Positions 19,764-29,300 of a stretch of 64,000 nucleotides of DNA are shown here, piece by piece. The notes below the pieces were generated by a model, which was not told the origin of the DNA, did no database searches, and was given only the letters and a program-made list of their open reading frames with translations. Positions within the stretch are counted from its first letter, which is position 1; each line of letters opens with the position of its first letter. The position numbers and the translations under genes are program-made. The DNA comes from Cladopsammia gracilis (lineage: Eukaryota > Cnidaria > Anthozoa > Scleractinia > Dendrophylliidae). Where the stretch lies: contig JAJGOT010000099.1 of the NCBI GenBank assembly GCA_022457155.1, positions 1,219,501 to 1,283,500 on the forward strand, written 5' to 3'.

Positions 19764-22456
19764 CGATAAAAGACCGCAGGCCTTTCACACTTTGGGGAGG
19801 AGGACATGATGCCAAAAACGGCGATGCGATGAGGGCTAGCTGATAGTCTGCCTTGCGACCATATCCAGCCAAGGATGGTGGTAGACATTGGACAAATGAC
19901 GGTCTTCGTTGGAGACAGACGAAGGTTACAGTTGTCGAGGGCCTCAAGTACCCGTCTCCAGTTGGTCAGGAGTGCTTCAGGCGTATCGCCGCCGCAGTAG
20001 AGGTCGTCAGCAAGTTTAGCCACACAGCCTTCTTGAATCAAGTCTCCCAGAACGCGACACATCATTTCTTCAAGGGCGGTCTCGGAGCCTGGCATCCCCA
20101 TTGCTGATCTTGTGTATACCCGGATTCCTTTGAAGGGTGTTGCTACACCACAGTACTTCAGTGAAGATGGAGAGAGAGGGATCTGATAGAATGCTCGAGT
20201 GAGATCGGTTTTGATCATGTAGTGCCAGGGAGCGATGGTGCGCAGGGTTGTGTCGACGTCAGGCATTAGTGATGGCTGAGGTTTACTATACCGCGCAACG
20301 TCGGCAAATGCAGTCACGAGTCGGTGACCACCAGAGGACTTTTTCACGAGGAATGAAGGGTTAAGATATTCGACAGTTATGCCGAGGTCCTCTGGGCGAC
20401 GGAAGACCTTGGCTTGTTCAAGCTCGTCAAACTTAGCTTGTAGCTCTAATAGTTGGTTACGGGAGTATTGAGGAACGCGTCCTTTCCGTTGAGGGGGCTG
20501 TACAGGACCAATATTCACTGTTGCTTGAATGGGGCCAGCCGAGCCGTTATAACCACTTATGTCAGGATCAAAGACGCTATCGTATGTCTGCAACAGCTGT
20601 CGGAACTTGAAGCGGATATCTTCTGGCAGTAAGTTGTCAGGGTCTACGGACACGGTAGACGAGAAGGGTGGGGAACTCTTGGGCTGTGCGGGTTGTGTCT
20701 GATTGGTGGGTGCTGAGGTGGTGGTCAGTGATGGTATGACCGCTGTAGGTAGAACCTGGCTGAGGTGCTCGTGGCGGCCGATGGCTTTAGGTTCATCAGA
20801 CGTGTTGACTAAACGGATTTTGGTTCCTACGGCTTCCAGGATTTGGGGCTCAGGCCAAATGCGGGTAGGTTTGGTATGCTTTGATATGGGAGTGTCTGTA
20901 CGTGGTTGGAGGGCGAGTACACGATCTTCTCCTAGGTCGGAGGGGACATCCAGCTCCACGTACTCACCAGGCCAAACAACAGTCGGGGACGAGGATGCGC
21001 GTAGGATGTAACTTTGTGCGCGCCGCACAGCATGGGAGCCAGTGGTTGGGTCACCAGTAAGTTCATAGTGGATGATTTCTGAGTCTTGAATTCGTACTTG
21101 GCACTTTGCAGGGCGAACTGTGATGTCGTTGGTAATAAGAAAGGGTGTGCCAGCTAGAACATCTACGTCTAAGTCATCAACAACGAGGGCATCAAGAGCG
21201 AGTTGTTTGTTTGCTCGGGATAAGATGAGACGAGTCTCGCCAACTACAGCTAAGGGAGTCATACCGTCGGCTTGCAAGGCTTGTTGGGAGGACTTTTCAA
21301 TGGTTGCGCCGATAGAACGGGCCACAGAAGATTTGATCATACTAGTTTCCGCACCTGTGTCGAGGGTGAGTTGTAACGGATGATGCTTGTAGAAAGCCTT
21401 GAAGTGGGGTGACTGCTTAGTACTGACGCGACGCGAGACTGAACGTGCTGAGGTACGTGGTGGGTGGTCATCTTCATCGAGGAAGGGTGAGGGCGCATAA
21501 TCTGTGTAGTCAGGTTCCTCATCGTCAAGGGTAGACGTAAGGCGAGATCGAGACAGGTAAGAACGGTCCTCCGGGGGTAAATACGAGCAAGCGCTTAGAT
21601 AGTGTTGGTCACTGCGACCTGCTTGTTTACATAATGGACAGGACTTTGGTCGCTTGTTAGCAGGCCATGGTTGGGGGGACGGTTTGTAAGAAGGACGAGG
21701 TGGAGGCTGTCTGAACCTCGGGGTAGTGGAGCGCAGTACTTTGGTGTCAGCGGCAGTGCGGAGCTCTTCGAGGAGAGAATCTAGCGCCTGAGAAATTTCA
21801 GGTTTCAAAGAAGCTAGTGTCCTGGCTCTTAACTCTGTGCCGTAACGCTGCTTTACGAGACCAGGTAGCTCGGTATGGATGAGTCGTAACCATGTTAAAA
21901 CCACCACGTTTTCAAGCGTGGGGGTCATTTCCTCATCAACTGAAATGGTTGCACCATGGTGGGTTATGTTGCTATTGGCAACAAGCAGATTATCTTCGGT
22001 GAAGGACATTAACCGCTGGAATAAGTCTTCAGGACGTTCATCAACTTCGAGCTTTATGTTCGAGAAATCTAGGAAGTGTGCACCAGTAGACTGGAAGCCA
22101 TAGTGGGCCCTTATTGCTTGCCAAATGGAGTTGACGGATGTGGAATTTTTCACGATAGTATTACGTGAAATAATAGGGCAAAAGTTAGCAATTTGTCCTA
22201 ACATGAGTTCGAGATGTAAGTTTTTCTGAAAGGCGGTACGTCGGCGAGTAGTTGGGACGTCTTCCCCATCGGGAGTGAGTCCTCTATGGGGGGCAGCTGG
22301 AGACTTTTTCTGCCACGTAAAATTGTCCGCTAAAAAAGGTGCGAAATTAGCGTCCAGGGAGAGGGAATACTGAAGATTATGCCTCCAGGCTTCGAATGTT
22401 GTGATAGACTCGTTCTTTGTGAGGGACCATTGCTTAGGAGCTCTACTTGAATTCAT
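19754..22456 (-). pseudogene. Retrotransposon gag-protease-RT frame
   Basis: Frame of 900 codons with an ATG at 22456, about 145 bp inside the primer-binding site. Residues 1-260 are a gag-like region (WRHNLQYSLSLD) with one Cys/His cluster (CPLCKQ..H..C near 275-290). An aspartic protease follows with LDTGAETSM as active site (about 365-375). The reverse transcriptase spans about 640-880 with KTDLTRAFYQIPL, MGMPGSE and LADDLYCGG (catalytic Asp pair). It runs off frame at its C-terminal end at about 19811-19820 (one extra base in a T/G run on the sense strand). A second one-base change lies at about 19736-19746, before the RNase H part. The copy as written could not make a full pol polyprotein. 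Confidence 0.85.
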
Positions 22457-22600
22457 GCTGTAGCAATATAAAGGAACAGTGAAGTGATACTTTCCTTAAG
22501 TTGAGAAGACTGTTCAGAGTTCGCTCGACCACAGAATAGGTAGACTCGTTGTTACTTGGATCAGCGAGACGGCTCACGGGCTCTCGGGACGTGGATAAGT

Positions 22601-22614
22601 AGTCGCTGCCACCA
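22601..22614 (-). other. Primer-binding site of the Ty3/Gypsy element
   Basis: Minus strand TGGTGGCAGCGACT begins with TGG directly after the 5' LTR. It would pair with a tRNA 3' end AGUCGCUGCCACCA. The tRNA species was not determined. Confidence 0.75.
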
Positions 22615-22776
22615 CGCCAGTATTGAAGAGACAGGAGCGCCACAACGAAGGAACAATAACAGCTTTAATAACAACCAAACGTTCGTACAACAAGATGGCC
22701 GCACAGGATAACACGAGCAAGGAAAAACATGCGTGCGCATACACTAGTAACAATGCCGCAGGCACAGCCTGCTGGC
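22615..22776 (-). repeat. 5' LTR of the Ty3/Gypsy element
   Basis: 162-bp copy of the LTR. On the sense strand it is followed immediately by the primer-binding site. It should hold the element's promoter, but I see no decisive core motif. Confidence 0.92.
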
Positions 22777-22918
22777 GAAGAGGCTACTTTATTGCGCGCG
22801 TTTCAAGTCCTCTCGGATCCAGCGCTATTAAACTAATTCGATTCTGTAAAAAAAAAAAAATATGTCCAATGTCAGTGAGTATTATATGTCAACTTTTAAA
22901 TCAAACAGTTCAGTTTTA

Positions 22919-23040
22919 AAGGTATGGCGAATATTGTAATATTGAGCTATTGCCGAATCATACAAGCTAACCCTTGGACGTCACGCAAACTTACACTGCA
23001 ACCGTGGTACAGGGCGGGGGGGGGGGGGGGGGGGGGGCGG
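22919..23040. repeat. Dispersed repeat ending in a G22 tract
   Basis: Shares GTATGGCGAATATTGTAATATTGA, TTGGACGT, ACGCAAAC and CCGTGGTACA blocks with 24618-24727. Each copy ends in a long G/C homopolymer, but on opposite base (G here, C there). Confidence 0.6.
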
Positions 23041-23211
23041 ACGTTGCACTCCCTTGGGTTTTTGCGGCTGGTGTTACAATGTTTCAAAAAGAAATTATAG
23101 CTTTCTTATTTCTTAACTTTTATTTATCATACTATTCATTATTTATTGTATCTTTATGTTGTGTCCCCAATTAGCGCTAGCTAAATACATTGACACATGA
23201 ATAAAGTTCAT

Positions 23212-23212
23212 G

Positions 23213-23244
<32 letters not shown>

Positions 23245-23245
23245 T
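23212..23245. repeat. (ATC)n microsatellite
   Basis: About 11 ATC units after TTCATG. Confidence 0.9.
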
Positions 23246-23249
23246 ACCT

Positions 23250-24610
23250 CTCATAGATAGAAACGTTTGAATGCAGAGGTCCACACAACGCGCCGAATTT
23301 CCAATGTAGCCTTCCTAAGGTCCAGTCACAAAAAGTGGCGGGTGCCTGTTCCTGTTTTTTGGAAGGGAAAGCGCTGGGAACGAGGTTGGGGACCGTCGTT
23401 TGTGTCCGCTTAATAGAGGGTCCGTTACTACGGGTTCGTTTTACATAATAAATGGAAGTGGCCGGTATTATCAATCAATCATGACCACTGGCAATTTTCT
23501 AGAACAAAGTCACATATTAAAAAAGAGAGATATTGAAGAGAATAACTCGAAGAAAGGGTTTTTACTAATCGAAAGCGTTGATACAATTTTATCACTGCCG
23601 ACCGGTGAACTGGAATTATCCGATTACACGAAATTGTCCGATTGCACCAAACCGCCCAAGAAGCTTCTCTCACTGATTACAACTTTGCAAGTAACTTAGA
23701 GGCAAATACAGAGGTTTTTAACCCTATTTTGTCTAGGGGGTGGGCACAAAGTGCCCGCGCTAACTTTCAACATTCATAACTTCTTTAATATCTATTCAAA
23801 CGCCATCAAACTTTGTGACTTTTCCTAAAATTTTCATATGACATTTTATTGATCAAGTGACCATGATGTTTCCATGGCAAAAAGATTTTGACAGTTGGAA
23901 TAAATTTTACATCTTTCCCGTCATTTAGCGTTTATTTATTGATTTTGATTAATTTTGAGTTAATTTGGATGGTTTTCAAGAGGTTTTGAAAAATTTCGGA
24001 AATCCAAGATGGCGACCGCATAACTAATTACCTAATAACCACGTCATATGACGTCATCGTTCCATTGTGCGAACAGCAAAGGAGATAGCTTTGGACGTAC
24101 TATGTACCTTCTAGGTTTCAGTATCATAGCCTTAAACCCTTTCAAACCCAAGTAGCCATATAGTTAGGGCTAGAAAATACCGTAGCTGTGTCAAATCCAA
24201 ACACACGATCAGAATGGCTCGCTGATAGTGCCAACCGGTTATTTTTTTCAAACTTTGGCCGATAAGCTGAATACAACACCTAATTTCGGCTGCATGTGAC
24301 CATTTGTTCTGTAGCAAATACAGCAACGCTGTCCTAGAACAACAATAAAAATCACGCACCTTTGTCTTCAAATTGTTTGCAAAAAATTAGTTTCAAGATC
24401 AATAGCCTACATTCACAGAAAAAAAAATTTCTTTCCTTTGTATTTTCGTGAAATTGTCATTCTGAATCCATCAGCGTGCTACGCAACAGCCATTCGATTA
24501 GCCAAATCTGAAATCCCGTGTTCACGACCGAAAGGTATTCTGGGTAATTCATCCTTACCGGCCGCGTAGAACTCTCTGTTAGAGAATATTATAGATCAAC
24601 CATTGAAATA
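23250..24610. other. No gene recognised
   Basis: No supported exon. Open frames at 23400-23699 (+) and 24132-24371 (-) have no recognised motif. Confidence 0.4.
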
Positions 24611-24611
24611 A

Positions 24612-25018
24612 ACGGCCCAGTTTCAATGTATGGCGAAAAAATATTGTAATATTGACCTTTCGAATTATGCAAATTAATCCTTGGACGTACACGCAAACCG
24701 TGGTACAACTCCCCCCCCCCCCCCCCCTCTCCCTCCACCCATACACCCATGTGCTATGCAAGATATTAAAGGTAAATATTATAAGTTATGGAGCTGCTGG
24801 GGATCGGTGACGACATCCAAAATGGCGGCTAATATGGCCAGGAAAATGCGGAAATTGAAAATATTTTTTGCAACAGTTGTAAATATATTATGCATATTTT
24901 CCTGCTTTTTGTAGCGTTTTATATGATTTTACCGAAAAACGATAAAAACACACATTTTCATTCAAAAATGGCTTGACCTCATGCTACTTATGATGTCATA
25001 TCTCGTCGCCATAGCAAC
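24612..25018. repeat. Two dispersed repeat copies in tandem
   Basis: 24618-24727 matches 22919-23015, and 24769-25018 matches 15599-15740 but carries about 100 extra bp. Both families therefore occur at least twice in this window. Confidence 0.6.
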
Positions 25019-26386
25019 TTCTTCTATCTAAACCTTTTCAAATTGTGTGAAAAATCTTGAAAAAAAAAAAACGGAGAAAAAATTAAGGGGGGTTGGTGGC
25101 ATTATTAAGCATAACTTAAAAAAAAGTAAATTTGTAACGCCATTTTTTCGGCCGGTTCGTACGTCGTCTTTATCTTTAAATTTAAAGGCGTTCCAGTGAA
25201 TCAATGCCAATGAAACTTTCAGATAATATTTTGCACAAAGGTAAGCATGCACAGTGAATGTTTTGAAAAAATCCATCGAGCCGTTTCTCAGATTTTTGCA
25301 AAAGCCATTAAAATCGAAAATTACCCAAAAATTGCACATGAAGCGATGTTACGAAAAAAGGTAGTTCTCAAGATCGCAAAAGAGAAAATAAACAAAACTT
25401 TCAAAGTTACAAACATAACATCAAGCTACTTTATGACATTATCATTAAGTAATTTCACAGAACCAGTGTTAATCTCTCGATCAATTTAATACCAGTACAC
25501 AAATAGTAAGGTTTGAAATGTTATTGCGATTTATTTTAATTCAAACATACAGAATTTTTTTATTCTTGCAAAATATATATGCCATATACCATATTTTTGG
25601 GATTTTCAATGCGAGATCTTAAACGCGCTAAATTTCACTTTTACTGATTTCTAAGTTTCTTATTTATCGTCGTCATGGTAATATCGATTTTACCACTCCC
25701 CTCCCCTCCCCGCCCCGGGGTTTATCATACCCCAGGCAGGGAATTTGATGGGTAAATCCAAAATCACAGTCCTCAAAAATGTACGTTTTCCCCCAAACGT
25801 GATTCTCTCTCAGAAGACCGGGCCATTCTGAGTAAAGACGACTACATTGCCACATAAAAGGGACAATTGTAAAGCCAATACACCAGAATAAATGCAAAAT
25901 GTATTTTTCCCACTATTGGAAAATCAAAATCATTAAAATCTGGCACTAGTGTAGGGCATTTAAACGCATTTTTGGCCCAGGAGGGCGGGAAATTGAGCGA
26001 GCCAATCTTCAAAAGTTCAAATGCCCGGGTGGTGCCCGGGTGGGGGATGTTTAACTTTCGAATTGATTGGCGCAAAAACTCTCCCCAAAGCAACTGTTTT
26101 CACTCCAAAAATTAAAATGGCATAAAAATAGGTCAAGTTTATTGAAGTCATTTTGATGGCATAATTCTATTTATTTAAGATGGAGTCCTTAATTAATCAA
26201 ACGGCCGTAGCGAGCTAACTCAACATGCACCGGGCATACAGTGTACAGCTAAGTCATTACCGCATTACGTTTGTTCTCTACTGATCGCAAGACAAGCTTT
26301 GTTTGTAATTTAAATTTTCGTCCGAATTATAGTGTTCACACCAGAAGCTCTGCTTCTAATTTCAACCTTTGTCTTCCAGTACCCGT
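25019..26386. other. No gene recognised; repeat fragments
   Basis: AT-rich sequence. 25690-26060 contains CCCCGGGG-rich blocks (CCCGCCCCGGGG, and a duplicated GTGCCCGGGTG) that look like ends of a repeat element. No supported coding exon. Confidence 0.4.
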
Positions 26387-29300
26387 TTAAAGTTTTGAAA
26401 TTCTGGGAAACCGAAAGAGCATACTGAGACTTTTCTGACCATCTACAACATGTTTTTTATAAGAATCAACAATCTCTCGATACAAATTCGATTTAAATTC
26501 TTTAAAGAAGTCTCTGTTGAACTCATTTTGCCCTACAGCCTCTTGCCCCATCTGCACAGCTGTATCAAGCAATTCCTCAACTGGGCAAATCTTTTGTACA
26601 ATCCCACCAGACAGGGCCTCTTCTGCTACAAAGCGTTTTCCCATGAGCACAGCATCCGAGAGTGTTTTAGAGTCTTTGATCTTTGCCCTAAAAAAAATAT
26701 CATAAGAAAATAAAATTGTCAACCAGTCTGGGATAGGGTAGGGATTTTCAGTGCCTAGTCTAGTATAGGTTTGCGACATCAGCTTAACATGGACTGCTAT
26801 AGGTGCGGCACACCAGCACCCACCAAAATACAGAGTACTCCCCCCGGGGGGGGGGGGGGGGGGGGGGGTGGTTGAACCAATAAACCTACTTTGGAGGTGG
26901 TAAGGATATCTTCTGAAAAACTATTGATTGTTATCTAGTAGCAACTAATTACTAATGAGAGAACTCAATTCAGATTTTTGGATTCACAACAAAATAACAA
27001 CTACCAGTAAATGCAGTATTTCATACCTTATCAGTAAGATATTTGCTTCCCCAAACTGCAAGCCAAGATTCACCTCAGGTAAACAGAACCATCCTCTTTT
27101 AGTTCGCATGACACGGTAGTCATGTGCGAGGGCCCTTACTGCCCCTCCAGCATAACAGTGTCCTGTGACCATGCATGAAAATAAGTGAGTAAACAGTAGC
27201 TCAGATCTAGGGCAGAGGCCCAGGTGTTCCACCCTCTCTTCGGAAGTTATTATAAAATTGTGCATTTCTTCACTTGTGATTGGCTCCTGCCACTTTCAAA
27301 ACCAAGCGGAAGTAAAACCCAAACCGATAATAATATTAATGTAACTTGCTCACATGATATTATGCAACAGGTGCATTTTTGCATAATTGGCCTCAAATCG
27401 CAGAGAACACAAAACAACATGAATTACAAAACTTACATGAACTATATGCTCGTTTATGGTCAGTGGTCTTTACATCATCATTCATGTAATACTTCATGAA
27501 CTATATAGAAAATTGTATGGCATTTTTATAATTTTTATAATTTCAACCCGTGAGGTATGTTTGAATCTTTGACGTCACTTTCTTCCATTCGCAACCAAGC
27601 CTTGGAACAAGGTTGATTAATGGTGGCCGTAAATTTTCGGAAATAAATGTTAAAATAAAATGACTTCTGATGTTCGTAATGAATTGAAATTTGGCAAGAT
27701 GAGTAAGAAAGTCTAATTGTACACGAAAATGTAAAAAAATGAAAATCAAAAATTTGATCACAGGGGCACTTTAAAATTGCTCTAATTTGTTTTAGGACCA
27801 ACTTCTATACTTTCTATACTGAGGACAGAAAAAAGTTGGTTTTTTTCTGAAAACCATCGAAAAAAGACTTAATTATTATTAGTGAGTATAAAAAAAATTG
27901 CACAATCTGTTGCATAAAAGGCCTAAAAATGCCGTAAAATTTTATATATTTTGCTTCAAGTTGTGATTGATTCATTGGATTTGTTAGCATCTGTTGTGAT
28001 TGACTAGAGTAATTTCTTCGGTTTAGGTTTTTCAACACTCAGTGAAAACCTGGCCCCTCTAAAGTTATAGAACTCACCATTTAGAGCAGCAATGGTCAGC
28101 ATTGGAAATGTTAGCATTCTTAATGTCAAAGATGAAAACTCGTTTAGAGATTTCAATAACTCCTCCGTAGTACATCTGCTAAGATACTCAAGATCAAGGC
28201 CATTTGAATAAAATTTTCCATCCCCAGTTGTGATTAAAAATTGCACATCTTTGTTTCTGAAAAAAAGGGAAAAAAAATGGGTGGTGCTTGATGTTAGCCT
28301 GATTTTTCCAATTTCTTTTGTTTTCAGCATAAACTGCACATGCTTAGTCTCCCACGCAGCCGTTATTTGTCTCGTCACGCAATGCTCCTCCCCACTAACG
28401 GCTGCTGAAACCTGGACCACATTCCTTGCCCAATTTAAGCCAATCACAGTTGCAGTGCCATTTTCGGAACTTACTCGTGCCAAATTCTCTAAGCGTGACT
28501 TGTTCAATCATAGCATGCGTTTTTTTGTTGACTCAGTTGGATGTTTTCGCAAAGTTGCTATAAATCCGTGATTTAATGTGAGCACAAGTCTGTGGTTAGC
28601 ATAACTTGCGAGATAGTGTTTCTTCATCACGGCTAAAAGAGTCTAAGGGCGCTTACCATTTGTCAGAACTGGCCGGCCAAACCAGTCCGTTTGTAACTAG
28701 AATGCGCCTTTTTGAAGACTTGTTCCTACAAGTCCATCAAAAGGGTGCATACTATTTCCAAATTTACCAGTCTGGCCGACCAGTTCTGGCAAATAATGGA
28801 ATAATATTTACGAATTGAGTGGTCCGGCCGGCCAGTTCTGACAAATGGTAAGCGCCCTAAGATCCAAGTCTTACGCAATAGTCACGGTCTATATTGGAAT
28901 AGTGGCATCTTGTGCAATTGTTTTTAGCTCCTCATAGTTTATTCTATGTTTAATTTGACGTGTTTCTCGGAGCTATGCAGCACCTCCATTGTCAGATGTA
29001 TGGCATCATTGCATCCAGTTTGAAATATTTGAATCTCCAGCATGGTAGCTGTTTTGTATTTCTTATGGATGCAAGTGGTTTCTTTTGTACACTGAATGTG
29101 ATGGACACGTAAAGCACCTAGAGCTATCTTCAACGACTTTTTTTGGAGTTTCATCTGCCATAATACCAAGGAAAATTCAGTAATGAGCTAGGATGCCTGG
29201 CACATGTAAATCGGAAACCACCGTCCTTTTTTGCGTGAAAACTTACGTCATTTTCATTTTGCTGATACATGATTGGTTTGCTGAATTTATCACAAACACA

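Larger units (their letters stand above)
17225..22776 (-). mobile_element. Complete Ty3/Gypsy-type LTR retrotransposon
   Basis: A 5,552-bp element in minus orientation with two 162-bp LTRs that look identical by eye. It is flanked by a 4-bp duplication GAAG (17221-17224 and 22777-22780), typical of Ty3/Gypsy. A primer-binding site abuts the 5' LTR (minus strand TGGTGGCAGCGACT, + 22601-22614), and a purine-rich tract (GGAAGAAGAGG) abuts the 3' LTR at about 17389-17402. Coding order is gag-like, aspartic protease, reverse transcriptase, RNase H, integrase. Identical LTRs indicate a recent insertion. Pol is nevertheless broken twice. Confidence 0.93.
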
